Below are positions 22,991 to 32,952 of a stretch of DNA of 64,000 nucleotides, piece after piece. Within the stretch, counting starts at the first letter, position 1; the number at the start of each line of letters is the position of its first letter. Source of the DNA: Leptothrix discophora (GTDB lineage: Bacteria; Pseudomonadota; Gammaproteobacteria; Burkholderiales; Burkholderiaceae_C); contig NZ_JAUZEE010000013.1 in assembly GCF_030705305.1 (NCBI RefSeq), positions 1 to 64,000 of the forward strand, written 5' to 3'. A program made the position numbers and the translations under genes. A model generated the notes under the pieces. The model was not told where the DNA came from, searched no databases, and worked only from the letters and a program-made list of their open reading frames with translations.

Positions 22991-25791
22991 GGCGTCTGGG
23001 GTGGAAGGCGTGAGGGTTTCAGGACCTGGCGGCGTCGTTGACTCGGATCGCCCAGGTCATGACGCAGCTGGCGCAGTTCGTAGAGTCGGGCCAGCGCCTC
23101 GCGCGGGCTCATCTGGTCGGGGTCGGATTGGTCCAGCGCGGCCAGCAGCCGGGCCAGCGTCGGGTCGGGGCGGGTGGCGGCGCGGTCGTCGCGGCGGTCG
23201 GTCCCGTTCATCTCATCCGGGCTGATCTCGTCGGGCGACGGCGCCAGCGGCGCGGCGAACAGGTCGATCTGCGCGGCGCCGGCCTGCTGCTGCGATTCCA
23301 GCTGCTCCAGCGCGAGCCGGGCCTGGCGCAGCACCGCGCCGGGCATGCCGGCCAGGCGCGCGACCTGCACGCCGTAGCTGCGGCTGGCCGGGCCGGCCTC
23401 GATCGCGTGCAGGAAGACGATGTCCTCGCCGCTCTCGACCGCCGAGACGTGGCAGTTCAGCGCATGGCGGTGGCGGGCCGGGAACTCGGTCAGCTCGAAG
23501 TAGTGGGTCGCGAACAGCGTGAACGAGCGGTTGCGGTCATGCAGATGGCTGGCGATCGCGCCGGCCAGGGCCAGGCCGTCGAAGGTCGAGGTGCCGCGGC
23601 CGATCTCGTCCATCAGCACCAGCGAATGTTCGGTGGCCGCATGCAGGATGGCGCTGGCCTCGGTCATCTCCAGCATGAAGGTCGACTGCGCGTTGGCCAG
23701 GTCGTCGGCCGCGCCGATGCGGGTATGGATCGCATCGATCGGCCCGAGCCGGCAGCGCGCGGCCGGCACATGCGAGCCGATCGCGGCCAGCAGCGCGATC
23801 ACCGCGACCTGGCGCATGAAGGTGCTCTTGCCGCCCATGTTCGGTCCGGTCACGATCAGCATGCGCCGGCTGCTGTCCATGCGGCAGTCGTTGGCGATGA
23901 AGCTGCCGCCGGCCGTCTCCGCCAGCCGCGCCTCGACCACCGGATGGCGGCCCTGCTCGATCTCGATGCACGGGTGCGTGACGAACTCCGGCGCGCGCCA
24001 GCCCAGCGTGGCCGAGCGCTCGGCCAGCGCGGCCAGCACGTCCAGCGTCGCCAGCGCCCGGCCCAGCTCGGACAGCGCGACCAGGTGCGCCATCAGCTGG
24101 TCCAGCACCTGCTCGTAGAGCCACTTCTCGCGGCCCAGCGCACGTTCCTGGGCCGACAGCGCCTTGTCCTCGAAGGCCTTCAGCTCGGGCGTGATGTAGC
24201 GCTCGGCGTTCTTCAGCGTCTGGCGGCGCTGGTAGCGCGAGGGCACCTTGTCGACCTGGCCCTGCGTGACCTCGATGTAGAAGCCGTGCACCTTGTTGAA
24301 CTGCACCCGCAGATTGCCGATGCCGGTGGCGGCGCGCTCGCGCACCTCCAGGTCGAGCAGGAAGGCGTCGCAGTTCGTGCCGATGGCGCGCAGCTCGTCC
24401 AGGTCGGCGTCGTAGCCCGGCGCGATCACGCCGCCATCGCGCAGCAGCACGGCCGGTTCGGCGGCGATGGCCGCAGCCAGCAGCGCCGCGATGGCGGCAT
24501 CGGGTTGCAGCGCCTCGTGCAACGCGGCCAGCAGCGGCGCGCCGTCCGGGTCCCGGCCTTCGGGCACGACCTGGCGCAGTCCGGGCAGCCGCTGCAGCGT
24601 CTCGCGCAGGCCAGCCAGCTCGCGCGGACGGATCTGGCGCAGCGCCAGGCGGGCGGCGATGCGCTGCACGTCGCTGACCTCGCGCAGCGCCTCGCGCAGC
24701 GGCCCGGTGGCACGCGCGTCCTGCAGCACCGCCAGCGCGGCCAGGCGCTCGCGCGCCTCGCGGCGATCCCGGCGCGGGTTGGTCAGCCACTCGCGCAGCA
24801 GCCGGCTGCCCATGCCGGTGCGGCAGGTGTCGAGCAGCGACAGCAGCGTCGGCGCGCGTTCGCCGCGCAGCGTCTCGGTCAGCTCCAGGTTGCGGTGCGT
24901 CGCCGGCGGAAGTTCCAGGAGCTCGCTGGCGCGCTCGACCACCAGCCGGTTGACGTGCGCCAGTGCGCGGCCCTGGGTGTGTTCGGCATAGCTCAGCAGC
25001 GCGGCGGCGGCGGCATGGGCCAGGCCCAGGTCCTGCGCGTTGACGCCCACGAGGTTGGCGACCTTGAGCTGGTCGCGCAGCTTGCGCGCGCCCAGCGCGG
25101 TGTCGAACTGCCAGCCGGGCCGGCGCGTCAGCGGCACGCCGGCCGTCAGCAGCGCCGCGGGCAGCTTGCCGTCGTCCGATCCGCCATCGCGGTCCGCGCT
25201 CAGCAGCACCTCGGCCGGCTGCAGCCGCGCCAGCCAGGCCGGCAGCTCGGCGGCACTGCACTCGGTCAGGCCGAGCTGACCGCTGGCCAGCGCCAGCCAG
25301 GCCAGTCCGTAGACCGTCTGGTTGCCGCTGCCCTGGGCCTTCGACAGCGCCAGCAGCCGGTTCTCCTCGCGCTCGGCCAGCAACTCGGTGTCGGTGATCG
25401 TGCCGGGCGTGACCACGCGCACGACCTTGCGCTCGACCGGCCCCTTGCCCGCGCCGACCTCGCCGACCTGTTCGGCGATCGCCACCGACACGCCCAGCCG
25501 GATCAGCTTGGCGAGGTAGTTCTCCAGCGCCTGCACCGGCACGCCGGCCATCACCACCGGCTCGCCGTTGCTCTGCCCGCGCGTGGTCAGCGTGATGTCG
25601 ATCAGCCGGTTCGCGGTGCGGGCGTCCTCGTAGAAGACCTCGTAGAAATCGCCCATCCGGTAGAGCACCAGCGTGTCCGGGAACTCGGCCTTGATGCGCA
25701 GGTACTGCGCCATCATGGGCGTGTGGCCGGCGAAGTCGTTCGCCGTCGCAGCGTGGCTGCCGGCGTGGGGCGGGCGAGGGTCGTCGGACAT
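22987..25791 (-). CDS. mutS: DNA mismatch repair protein MutS
   Basis: A 934-residue MutS. N-terminal mismatch-recognition domain contains [14 protein letters not shown] with the Phe-x-Glu wedge. The core and clamp domains follow, then the ATPase with Walker [10 protein letters not shown] (about residue 650), [12 protein letters not shown] and [10 protein letters not shown]. The C-terminal tail ([10 protein letters not shown]) fits the dimer/tetramer region. Slightly longer than E. coli MutS (853) because of insertions around residues 190-205 and a Pro/Asp-rich linker near 855-885. Promoter expected in 25792-25929, shared with the divergent nitroreductase gene. Confidence 0.98.
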   Translation of the reverse strand: MSDDPRPPHAGSHAATANDFAGHTPMMAQYLRIKAEFPDTLVLYRMGDFYEVFYEDARTANRLIDITLTTRGQSNGEPVVMAGVPVQALENYLAKLIRLGVSVAIAEQVGEVGAGKGPVERKVVRVVTPGTITDTELLAEREENRLLALSKAQGSGNQTVYGLAWLALASGQLGLTECSAAELPAWLARLQPAEVLLSADRDGGSDDGKLPAALLTAGVPLTRRPGWQFDTALGARKLRDQLKVANLVGVNAQDLGLAHAAAAALLSYAEHTQGRALAHVNRLVVERASELLELPPATHRNLELTETLRGERAPTLLSLLDTCRTGMGSRLLREWLTNPRRDRREARERLAALAVLQDARATGPLREALREVSDVQRIAARLALRQIRPRELAGLRETLQRLPGLRQVVPEGRDPDGAPLLAALHEALQPDAAIAALLAAAIAAEPAVLLRDGGVIAPGYDADLDELRAIGTNCDAFLLDLEVRERAATGIGNLRVQFNKVHGFYIEVTQGQVDKVPSRYQRRQTLKNAERYITPELKAFEDKALSAQERALGREKWLYEQVLDQLMAHLVALSELGRALATLDVLAALAERSATLGWRAPEFVTHPCIEIEQGRHPVVEARLAETAGGSFIANDCRMDSSRRMLIVTGPNMGGKSTFMRQVAVIALLAAIGSHVPAARCRLGPIDAIHTRIGAADDLANAQSTFMLEMTEASAILHAATEHSLVLMDEIGRGTSTFDGLALAGAIASHLHDRNRSFTLFATHYFELTEFPARHRHALNCHVSAVESGEDIVFLHAIEAGPASRSYGVQVARLAGMPGAVLRQARLALEQLESQQQAGAAQIDLFAAPLAPSPDEISPDEMNGTDRRDDRAATRPDPTLARLLAALDQSDPDQMSPREALARLYELRQLRHDLGDPSQRRRQVLKPSRLPPQTP

Positions 25792-25929
25792 CGGCAGGTG
25801 CGGCAGGTGCGGCGGAGGCGGCGCGGGTGAGCTGGACTGGTCTGGGGAAAGCCCGGTATTAGACAGGACGGTGGCTGCGCACGCCGCGGGGCCGGGGCGA
25901 CGGCTGGCTGCTTCCTAGAATCCGCGCCC

Positions 25930-26604
25930 ATGCCCGTGGTCACCGCCCTCGACACCCTGCGCCAGCGCCGCTCCATCCGCGCCTTCCTGCCGACGCCGGT
26001 GGCCGACGAGCAGTTGTTCGACCTGCTGCGCATCGCCCGTCAGGCGCCCAGCGGTGCCAACCTGCAGCCGGGCGAGTTCATCGCGGTGCGCGGTGCGGCG
26101 CGCGAGCGACTGGGCGAGCGGCTCACGCAGGCCTGGCGTGACGGTGAGCCGGCGCGCGAGGACTACAGCTACTTCCCGCAGCCCATGCCCAAGCTGCTGC
26201 GGCGTCGTCAGGTGGCGGCCGCGCAGGCGCTCTATGGCGCGATCGGGGTGGGGCGCGAGGACCGGGCCGGGCGCGATGCGCAGTTCGCTCGCAACTTCCG
26301 CTTCTTCGACGCGCCGGTGGCGTTGATCGTCACCATCGACCGCCGCGTGGGCACCGGCTGCTACATGGACCTCGGCATGGCCCTGTACGGCCTGATGCTG
26401 GCGGCCGAGGCGCAGGGCCTGGCCAGCTGCGCGATCGGCGCCATGGCCTCCTGGCCCGACCTGATCCGCGCCGAGCTGGGCCTGGACGACGACACCGCCA
26501 TCGTCTGCGGCATGGCCATCGGCCACGCCGACCCGGACGCGCCGGTCAACCGGACGGTGACGGCGCGCGAGCCGCTGGAGAGCTTTTTCCGCGTCGTGGG
26601 GTGA
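25930..26604 (+). CDS. Nitroreductase-family FMN oxidoreductase
   Basis: A 224-residue nitroreductase-like protein. FMN-binding features: RQRRSIRAFLPTPV (Arg-Arg-Ser near residues 13-16), ARQAPSGANLQPGEF (about 37-51) and C-terminal CGMAIGHADPDAPVNR. It should reduce nitro compounds, quinones or related substrates with NAD(P)H. Single gene, divergent from mutS and convergent with the thiolase gene. A specific substrate cannot be assigned. Confidence 0.88.
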   Translation: MPVVTALDTLRQRRSIRAFLPTPVADEQLFDLLRIARQAPSGANLQPGEFIAVRGAARERLGERLTQAWRDGEPAREDYSYFPQPMPKLLRRRQVAAAQALYGAIGVGREDRAGRDAQFARNFRFFDAPVALIVTIDRRVGTGCYMDLGMALYGLMLAAEAQGLASCAIGAMASWPDLIRAELGLDDDTAIVCGMAIGHADPDAPVNRTVTAREPLESFFRVVG

Positions 26605-26718
26605 AGGGGGCGGCGGTTGCGTTCAACCCCGTTGAGGCGAGGTGGCCGTCGGGCTGGTGCCGCCAGCCAGCGGTCCAGAACCGTCTTGAACACGCTGCCA
26701 GGCGATGCTTGACGCCCG

Positions 26719-27906
26719 CTACACCCGCTCCACCACCACCGCCGCCCCCAGCCCGCCCGCTGCGGCGATCGATGCCAGACCGGTCGAACCGGGTTGGCCT
26801 GCCCGCCGCAGATCCGCCAGCACGCGCACCAGCGCGATGGCGCCGGAGGCGCCGATCGGGTGGCCGCGCGACAGGCCGCCGCCGCGTCGGTTGAGGTGGG
26901 ATGGGTCCAGCCCCAGTGCCGCCGCGATGTGCAGGGCCTGGACGGCGAAGGCGTCGTGCAGTTCGATGGCGGCGAGGCTGGCCAGGTCGGCCAGACCGGC
27001 GCGGGACAGGGCGAGCCGGATCGCCTGCGCGGCCGCTGCCATCGGTCGTTCGGGATTGCCGCCGGTCATCGCACCGGAGCGCCAGCGGGCACAGGGCGAG
27101 AGGCCGAGTCGCGTGCTGGCGGCCTCGCTGGCCAGCAGCAGCATCGCCGCGCCGTCGGCCCGTGGCGAGAGACCCAGCAGGCTGGGTGCGTGGACGGGGT
27201 CCGTGTCGGCCGAGGCCTGTTCGTTGCCCAGGCCGGTGGCGGTGCGCCAGGCCGGCGGCAGGCGCGCGACGCGGCTGGCGTCGATGAGGCGGGGACAGGC
27301 GTCGCGCGCCAGGCCGGCGATCGGCTCGATCTCATCGGCCAGGTCGGCGCGCGACGCGACGGCGCGCCGGTGGCTGGTGACCGCCCAGGCGTCCTGCATC
27401 GCGCGGGTGATGCCGGCCTCGCGTGCCCAGGCGGTGGCCGCCGCCAGCAGGTCGGGGTCACGGGCCGGATCCGGCGCGAAGGCCGGGCGTTCGTAGGGCA
27501 GCGGATCCGCGTCGACCCGCAGCGGCCGATGGGCGCGGACGGGGGCGCGGCTCCAGGCCTCGACACCGCCGGCGATGACGACCTCGGCCTGGCCGCTGGC
27601 GACCAGGCTGGCGGCCAGCGTGATGGCGTCCAGGCCGGCGTCGCACTGGCTGTCGATGGACAGCGCGCCGACCCGGTCGGGCAGGCCGGCGGCCAGCGCG
27701 ACCAGGCGGGCCGGGTTGCCGCCCGCACCGAGCGCGTTGCCGACCAGCACGAGGTCGACCGTCTCGCCGGCCATGTCGCTGCGGGCCAGCAGGGCACGCA
27801 GCAGCGGCGCGCCGAGGTCATGTGCCGTCAGCGCCGACAAGGCACCGCCCACCGGCGCGACCGCGCTGCGCCGCGCGTCGACGATCAGGACGTCGCGTGC
27901 AGCCAT
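26719..27906 (-). CDS. Thiolase-family protein of the biotin-transporter operon
   Basis: A 395-residue thiolase-fold protein. The nucleophile region SIDSQCDAGLDA has Cys88; LHDAFA corresponds to the NEAF/HDCF motif; SRGHPIGASGA carries His349. The C-terminal acid/base Cys motif (usually CxGGG) reads SIAAAGGLG, with Ala about 381 where Cys is expected. It may act in acyl-CoA cleavage or condensation, or as a decarboxylative variant. The ATG at 27906 lies within the end of the acyl-CoA ligase gene (22-base overlap), so the two are coupled. Possible link to pimelate/biotin supply is inferred from context. Confidence 0.85.
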   Translation of the reverse strand: MAARDVLIVDARRSAVAPVGGALSALTAHDLGAPLLRALLARSDMAGETVDLVLVGNALGAGGNPARLVALAAGLPDRVGALSIDSQCDAGLDAITLAASLVASGQAEVVIAGGVEAWSRAPVRAHRPLRVDADPLPYERPAFAPDPARDPDLLAAATAWAREAGITRAMQDAWAVTSHRRAVASRADLADEIEPIAGLARDACPRLIDASRVARLPPAWRTATGLGNEQASADTDPVHAPSLLGLSPRADGAAMLLLASEAASTRLGLSPCARWRSGAMTGGNPERPMAAAAQAIRLALSRAGLADLASLAAIELHDAFAVQALHIAAALGLDPSHLNRRGGGLSRGHPIGASGAIALVRVLADLRRAGQPGSTGLASIAAAGGLGAAVVVERV

Positions 27907-29354
27907 GGCGGTTCCTGGCCGTCGCCGGTGTCGAAGGCACGGGCGATGGCGCCGTGGTCGGTCTTGCCGCTGCGCGTCAGGGGCCAGTGGCCGGGCGCGG
28001 CGATCCACCAGCGGCGCGGCAGCTTGTAGGGCTCCAGCGCGGCGCGACAGGCCTGCGCCAGGCGGGCGACGAGCGCGTCGTGGTCGACCGGATCGGCGGG
28101 ATGCTGCGACTCGTCCAGCTTCAGCACGGCGACCACGCGCTTGCCGCGCACGGCGTCCGGCAGGCCCAGCACCGAGGCGGCGAGCACGCCGGGCTGGGCT
28201 TCGAGCACGGCCTCGACCTCTTCCGGGAACAGGTTGCGGCCCTGCGTGACGACCATGCGGTTCTCGCGCCCGTGCAGCCAGAGTCGCCCGTGTTCATCGA
28301 GCCTGCCGCGATCGCGCACCGACAGCCAGGTGCCGCGCGCGTCGTCGCTGCGGATCGCGGCGGTGGCCGGGTCGGGACTGCCGACGTAGTCGGAGAACAG
28401 CATCGCGCTGCGCACGTGGATGCGGCCAGACGCGTCCGGGTCGTCGGCCGGCAGGCGGTCGCGGATCTCGACCTCGACGCCGTCGAAGGGCCGGCCGACC
28501 ACGGCGGTCGGCACGTTCGCGTCGGCCTCCTGCCAGGCGATGAAGCTGGCCTCGGAGGCGCCGTAGAACTCGATCAGCCGGGCGTTCGGGAACAGCGCCT
28601 GCAGCGCCGGGGTGTGGGCGCGGGCCCAGGGCGCGCCGCTGATCAGGATCATCCGCGTCGCGGTGATGGGCGCCAGCGCCCGACGCTGTGCCTGCGTCAG
28701 CAGCATCAGCAGCTGGCTGGGCACGGCGACCAGCACGGAGGCCGCGCCGTCGGCCAGCGTCGCCAGGGTGCGGGCGGCCGAATGGCGTTCCTGCACGAGG
28801 CTGCCGCCGCCGGTCCACAGGCCCAGCAGCATGCCGAACAGGAACAGCGAATGCGACACGCGACCGGGCGCCAGCACGGTGCCGCAGACCTCGGGCCCGA
28901 AGGTGTCGACGCAGGTGCGCAAGCTCTCGGTCCAGGACCGGTGGTGACGCCGGAAGCCCTTGGGCTGGCCGGTGCTGCCCGAGGTGTAGCCGACATAGAA
29001 AGGCGCCAGCGCGCCATCGGCCGGTGGCGTGGCGGGCAGGCCGTCGAGCTGGCGCGTGACGGCCGCGCGCACCGGGCCGGGCCAGTCCGGATCGCCGACC
29101 GCGGCGCAGCGTCCGCTGGCGATCGTGGCGAGGAAGTCCAGCAGCTGGTCCAGCGTCGACGCGGCCGGGTCGATCAGGCGGTGGTCCGCCGCGTGCGAGG
29201 CATCGAGCGCGGCGGCGCGCTCATGGACCTGGGCCTGCAGCGTGGCGAAGTCGAGCCTGCGGTGCTCGTTGGCCAGCGCGAGCTGCTGCGGACGATCGAG
29301 CGCCCAGTGCGCGAGCGGCGCGTGGACGCGGTCGAAAGGGGGCAGGTCGGGCAT
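27885..29354 (-). CDS. ANL-superfamily acyl-CoA ligase (AMP-forming)
   Basis: A 489-residue adenylate-forming enzyme. Motifs: YTSGSTGQPKGF (P-loop, about residue 121), LIEFYGASEASF (A5-type), SVRDRGRLDEHGRLWLHGRENRMV (hinge region) and the C-terminal catalytic Lys in LTRSGKTDHG. Predicted to activate a carboxylic acid to an acyl-CoA or acyl-adenylate. It follows bioY by 24 bases and overlaps the thiolase gene, so it belongs to the bioMNY operon. Pimelate or a similar diacid is an attractive but unproven substrate. Confidence 0.87.
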   Translation of the reverse strand: MPDLPPFDRVHAPLAHWALDRPQQLALANEHRRLDFATLQAQVHERAAALDASHAADHRLIDPAASTLDQLLDFLATIASGRCAAVGDPDWPGPVRAAVTRQLDGLPATPPADGALAPFYVGYTSGSTGQPKGFRRHHRSWTESLRTCVDTFGPEVCGTVLAPGRVSHSLFLFGMLLGLWTGGGSLVQERHSAARTLATLADGAASVLVAVPSQLLMLLTQAQRRALAPITATRMILISGAPWARAHTPALQALFPNARLIEFYGASEASFIAWQEADANVPTAVVGRPFDGVEVEIRDRLPADDPDASGRIHVRSAMLFSDYVGSPDPATAAIRSDDARGTWLSVRDRGRLDEHGRLWLHGRENRMVVTQGRNLFPEEVEAVLEAQPGVLAASVLGLPDAVRGKRVVAVLKLDESQHPADPVDHDALVARLAQACRAALEPYKLPRRWWIAAPGHWPLTRSGKTDHGAIARAFDTGDGQEPPWLHATS

Positions 29355-29378
29355 CGCCGGGTGCGGGCGATGCGGGGC

Positions 29379-29951
29379 TCAGCGGGCGTTGCCGCCGCCC
29401 AGCTGCCAGTCGGGCAGGCCACGCGCGACGGTGTGCACGACGCCGGCGGTGACCACCGCCTTGATCAGGTCGCCCGGCACGAACAGCAGCGTGCCCAGCA
29501 AGGCCTTGGCCGCCGGCAGCTGCGCGATCAGCATCAGCCCGACGACGCCGCAGGCATGCACCACCAGGAGGCCGCCGGCGACGGCGGCGAAGAAGGCGCT
29601 GACGGCAGCGCGGCGCGGCGCGGCGGTCGGCAGGGCCTGCATCACCAGGGCGGTGACCCAGGCGCCCAGCGGCCAGCCGATCAGGTAGCCGGCCGACGGC
29701 GCGAAAAACACCGCCGGGCCGCCCCGGCCGCCCGACAGCAGCGGCAGGCCCAGCGCGACAGCGGCCAGCAGCAGGGCCACGGCCAGGAAGGCCTGGCGCG
29801 GTCGCAGCAGCGCACCGGCCAGCATCACGCCCAGGGTCTGCAGCGTGATGGGGACGCCCAGGGGCAGGTCGATCTTGGGGATCAGGCCGAACACGGCGAT
29901 GAGCGCAGCGAACAGCGAGACGGTGGCGATCTGGCGGGAAGAGTTGTTCAT
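29379..29951 (-). CDS. bioY: Biotin transporter substrate-binding (S) component BioY
   Basis: A 190-residue integral membrane protein with about six transmembrane helices. Family motifs: IPKIDLPLGVPITLQTLGVMLAG (broken here: the PITLQTLGV core, residues about 34-42), AGYLIGWPLGAW (about 88-99) and FVPGDLIKAVV near the C terminus. BioY binds biotin with high affinity and works with the ECF module BioMN. It lies 23 bases after bioN. Start ATG at 29951. Confidence 0.95.
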   Translation of the reverse strand: MNNSSRQIATVSLFAALIAVFGLIPKIDLPLGVPITLQTLGVMLAGALLRPRQAFLAVALLLAAVALGLPLLSGGRGGPAVFFAPSAGYLIGWPLGAWVTALVMQALPTAAPRRAAVSAFFAAVAGGLLVVHACGVVGLMLIAQLPAAKALLGTLLFVPGDLIKAVVTAGVVHTVARGLPDWQLGGGNAR

Positions 29952-29974
29952 GGGACTGCTCGGGATGAAGCCGG

Positions 29975-30568
29975 TCAACGGCCAAGGCGGACGTGCAGAG
30001 TATCGGCCACGCGTCGTGCGGCCAGCAGCATCTGGAGGGTCAGCGGGGCCAGCAGACGCAGCCCGCCCGGACGACCGGTGCGCAGGCGATGGGCCTCGTC
30101 GAGCTGCTGCCAGCGGGCGAAGAAATGCTCGGTGTAGCGCAGCATGAGCGCGAGGTGCAGCGCGAAGCGTGACGGGTCCAGGCCGAGGTGGCGCAGCGGC
30201 TGCAGCAGCCGCTCGATGACCTCGACCAGGTCGGCCGGCCGGGTGGTCAGCGTCAGTGCGAGACCCAGCGCGGTGGTGCAGACCAGGCGCAGCGCGGCGA
30301 CGAGGCCGAGCGGCACGGTGCCCAGGAGCGCATGCAGGCCGACCAGCAGCGCGGCGACGACCAGCGTGACGGTCATCGGCCGGCGCGCGCCACGTCCGGC
30401 CGGGCCGAGCGAGGCCAGCAAGCCCAGCGCGGCGACCGCCGCCACGGCCAGCGCGAGCGCATCGGTCGTCAGCGCCAGCGCCAGTCCGCCCCCGGCCAGC
30501 GCCGCGAGCTTGAGGCCGGCCGGCACGCGGTGCAGCCAGCTCGGGGTGTCGGCGTAGAGGCTCAGCAC
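29975..30568 (-). CDS. bioN: ECF transporter transmembrane (T) component BioN
   Basis: A 197-residue CbiQ/EcfT-family membrane protein. About five hydrophobic helices are visible, and coupling-helix motifs with Ala-Arg occur (AARRVADTLHVRLG near the C terminus). It links the BioM ATPase to BioY. The N terminus SLYADTPSWLHRVPAGLKL is typical of biotin-type EcfT proteins. It sits 15 bases after bioM and before bioY. Confidence 0.92.
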   Translation of the reverse strand: MLSLYADTPSWLHRVPAGLKLAALAGGGLALALTTDALALAVAAVAALGLLASLGPAGRGARRPMTVTLVVAALLVGLHALLGTVPLGLVAALRLVCTTALGLALTLTTRPADLVEVIERLLQPLRHLGLDPSRFALHLALMLRYTEHFFARWQQLDEAHRLRTGRPGGLRLLAPLTLQMLLAARRVADTLHVRLGR

Positions 30569-30583
30569 GGCGGCGGCGTCGGT

Positions 30584-31300
30584 TCAGGCGCCCGGGCGGA
30601 CGGACCTGCCGGCCACGCGCTGGGCGACGTCGGCCTCGTAGGCCGCGCAGACCTCGGCGCCGGGGCCATCGGCGCGCACCCGGCCGCGTTCCAGCCAGAG
30701 CACGCGAGCGAAGTCGCGCACCGGGTCGAGCAGGTGGGTCGACACCAGCACCTGGGCCGGCGCGCGGCGGATCTCCTCGCGCAGCCAGGCCTGGCCGGGC
30801 AGGTCCAGGCTGGCATAGGGCTCGTCGAGCAGGCGCACGCGCGGGGCGGCCAGGTCCAGCGCCAGCCAGCAGACGAACTGGCGCTGGCCATGGCTGAGGC
30901 TGGCGATCGCGCGCGGCGCCCAGTCGGCCAGACCGCGCCGGCCGAGTGCCTCGCGGGCGGCGGCCTGGGCGTCGCGGCGGCTGGCACCGGCGGCCTGCGG
31001 GCCGAGCGCGAGTTCTTCCTCGACGGTCGGGAAGATGATCTGTTCGTCGGGGTTCTGGAACATCAGCCCGATGCGGCCGGGCGGCAGCGGCGCGCCGGCG
31101 AGCGCCTGCCCATCGACCGTCACGCGGCCGGCCTGTGGGCGCTCCAGCCCGCACAGCAGGCGCAGCAGGCTGCTCTTGCCGGCGCCGTTGTCACCGACCA
31201 GACCGATGCGGGGCTCGGTCAGCGACAGCGTCAGGCCGTCAAAGACAGGGGTGGCGCCACGTCGCAGCGTCAGGTCGCTCAGGTGCAGGCCGGCCGTCAT
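30584..31300 (-). CDS. bioM: Biotin ECF transporter ATPase BioM
   Basis: A 238-residue ABC ATPase of the ECF A-component type. Walker A GDNGAGKSSLL (about residues 36-46), Q-loop MFQNPDEQIIFPTVEEEL, signature SLSHGQRQ, Walker B RLLDEPYASLD and switch His in STHLLD. Energises BioY/BioN. It starts 14 bases after the suhB stop, so suhB-bioMNY-ligase-thiolase may be one transcript. No BirA operator-like sequence was recognised upstream. Confidence 0.92.
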   Translation of the reverse strand: MTAGLHLSDLTLRRGATPVFDGLTLSLTEPRIGLVGDNGAGKSSLLRLLCGLERPQAGRVTVDGQALAGAPLPPGRIGLMFQNPDEQIIFPTVEEELALGPQAAGASRRDAQAAAREALGRRGLADWAPRAIASLSHGQRQFVCWLALDLAAPRVRLLDEPYASLDLPGQAWLREEIRRAPAQVLVSTHLLDPVRDFARVLWLERGRVRADGPGAEVCAAYEADVAQRVAGRSVRPGA

Positions 31301-31314
31301 CGGCAGGGGCCGGC

Positions 31315-32748
31315 TCAGAACGGGGCGTCGTCGCTGCGCTTGCGGCCGCGCGGGGCCGGACCGGCCGAGCGGGTGCCACCGCTCGGGCCGCTGGCATCGG
31401 CGCTCGGGCGCATGCCGGGACGCTTGGGCGGCGGGCCGCCGCGGGCGGGGTCGCGGTCGTTGCCACGCTCAGTGCCGCGATCCACACCACGCGGGCCAGC
31501 CGAGCGGCCACGCGGGCCCTCCGGCGCGGCGGGCGGGGGCGGCGGCAGGTCTTCCTTGCGGATGCGGGTCGGCTTGCGCACCGTCACCACCGGCGCGGGC
31601 GCATCGGCGGCGGGCATGGGCTCGAAGGCGGCGGCCAGGGCCTGGGCCGGCGACAGCCTGGGCTCGAAGGGGCGCGACGCGGCGGTGCTGGTGGTCGCGA
31701 AGGCATAGGGCACGTCGTCGGCGGCAGCGGCTTCGGCCGGCGCGTCATGCGCAGCATCGGCTGAATCGGCAGCAGCGCCAGCAGCGGCTTCGACCGCCTC
31801 GGCCGCCGCGCCCTGGTAGGCGCCCGGGGGCACGCCAGCGGTGGCGATGAAGGTCTCGGTCGCGTCGGTCTCGATGCCGCCCACGCCGGTGTAGGGCTTG
31901 CCGGTGGTGGAGGCGCCGACCTCGGGCTTGTCGTCGGCGATCACGCGGGTGTAGGGCTTGAGGATCTGCACCAGCTGGGCGTAGATCTTGGGCGAGCCGC
32001 AGACCAGTTCCTTCTGGTACAGGAAGTCGGCCTCGCCGGTGAAGTTGCCGACCAGGCCACCGGCCTCGGTGATGATCAGCGAGCCGGCGGCGACGTCCCA
32101 GGGGCTCAGGCCGGTCTCGAAGAAGCCGTCCAGCCAGCCGGCCGCGACGTAGCACAGGTCCAGCGCGGCGGCACCCGGGCGGCGCAGGCCGGCGCAGGAG
32201 GTCATGACGTCCTCGAACATCCGCATGTAGCGCTTGAAGTTGTCGCCTTTGCGGAAGGGGAAGCCGGTGCCGATCAGCGCTTCCATCATGCGGATGCGCT
32301 TGGACACGCGCAGGCGCTTGTCGTTGAGGAAGGCGCCGCGGCCCTTGGTGGCGTAGAACAGGTCGTTGCGGTTCGGGTCGTAGACCACCGCCTGCTCGAC
32401 CTTGCCCTTGTAGGCCAGCGCGATCGACACGGCGTACTGCGGGTGGCCGTGGATGAAGTTGGTCGTGCCGTCCAGCGGATCGATGATCCAGGTGTAGTCG
32501 CTGTGCTTGGAGCCGTGCTCGCGGCCCGATTCCTCGGCCAGGATGGCGTGGTTCGGGTAGGCCTGCAGGATGACGTCGATGACCGCTGCCTCGGCCGCCT
32601 GGTCGACTTCGGTGACGAAATCGTTGTGCCCCTTGCTGGTGACGGTGAGCCGGTCGACGTCCTGGCTGGCCCGGCTGATCACCGCGCCACCGGCACGGGC
32701 CGCCTTGACGGCAATGTTGAGCATCGGGTGCAGGTTCGTTTGCGACAT
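31315..32748 (-). CDS. suhB: SuhB-type inositol monophosphatase with long disordered tail
   Basis: A 477-residue protein. Residues about 1-270 are a full inositol-monophosphatase domain: metal ligands in LAEESG (Glu73), [11 protein letters not shown] (Asp90, Asp93) and SPWDVAAG (Asp218). Bacterial SuhB also serves in rRNA transcription antitermination. The remaining ~205 residues are low-complexity: an Ala/Glu-rich half, then a Pro/Gly/Arg-rich end with PPPPP and RGG-like segments. Usual family length is about 265-275. The ATG at 32748 ([10 protein letters not shown]) is preferred; residue 9 Met is an alternative, and an upstream ATG at 32895 gives an implausible leader. Confidence 0.9.
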   Translation of the reverse strand: MSQTNLHPMLNIAVKAARAGGAVISRASQDVDRLTVTSKGHNDFVTEVDQAAEAAVIDVILQAYPNHAILAEESGREHGSKHSDYTWIIDPLDGTTNFIHGHPQYAVSIALAYKGKVEQAVVYDPNRNDLFYATKGRGAFLNDKRLRVSKRIRMMEALIGTGFPFRKGDNFKRYMRMFEDVMTSCAGLRRPGAAALDLCYVAAGWLDGFFETGLSPWDVAAGSLIITEAGGLVGNFTGEADFLYQKELVCGSPKIYAQLVQILKPYTRVIADDKPEVGASTTGKPYTGVGGIETDATETFIATAGVPPGAYQGAAAEAVEAAAGAAADSADAAHDAPAEAAAADDVPYAFATTSTAASRPFEPRLSPAQALAAAFEPMPAADAPAPVVTVRKPTRIRKEDLPPPPPAAPEGPRGRSAGPRGVDRGTERGNDRDPARGGPPPKRPGMRPSADASGPSGGTRSAGPAPRGRKRSDDAPF

Positions 32749-32952
32749 GGCGGCGTGCGTCTCGGGTGGGATGGCTGCCGCGGGCGCAGGCTGCGCGGCG
32801 GCGGGCAAGGGGCTGGCGGGGACAAAGAGCGCGGCGGGCGCGGGGGCCTGCCGAAGTGAGCGCGCGATTCTAGCCAAGCTGCTCAGGGTTCGCACTCATT
32901 TCCCGCCGTAGGATCCCGGGCCTCGCCCATTCTTCCCTTGCCGCACCTGCCG

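Noticed and set aside
23038-25830. A 930-codon open frame opposite mutS
   Set aside because: Composition is repetitive Gln/Arg/Ala/Gly and matches no family; mutS motifs are intact on the other strand.
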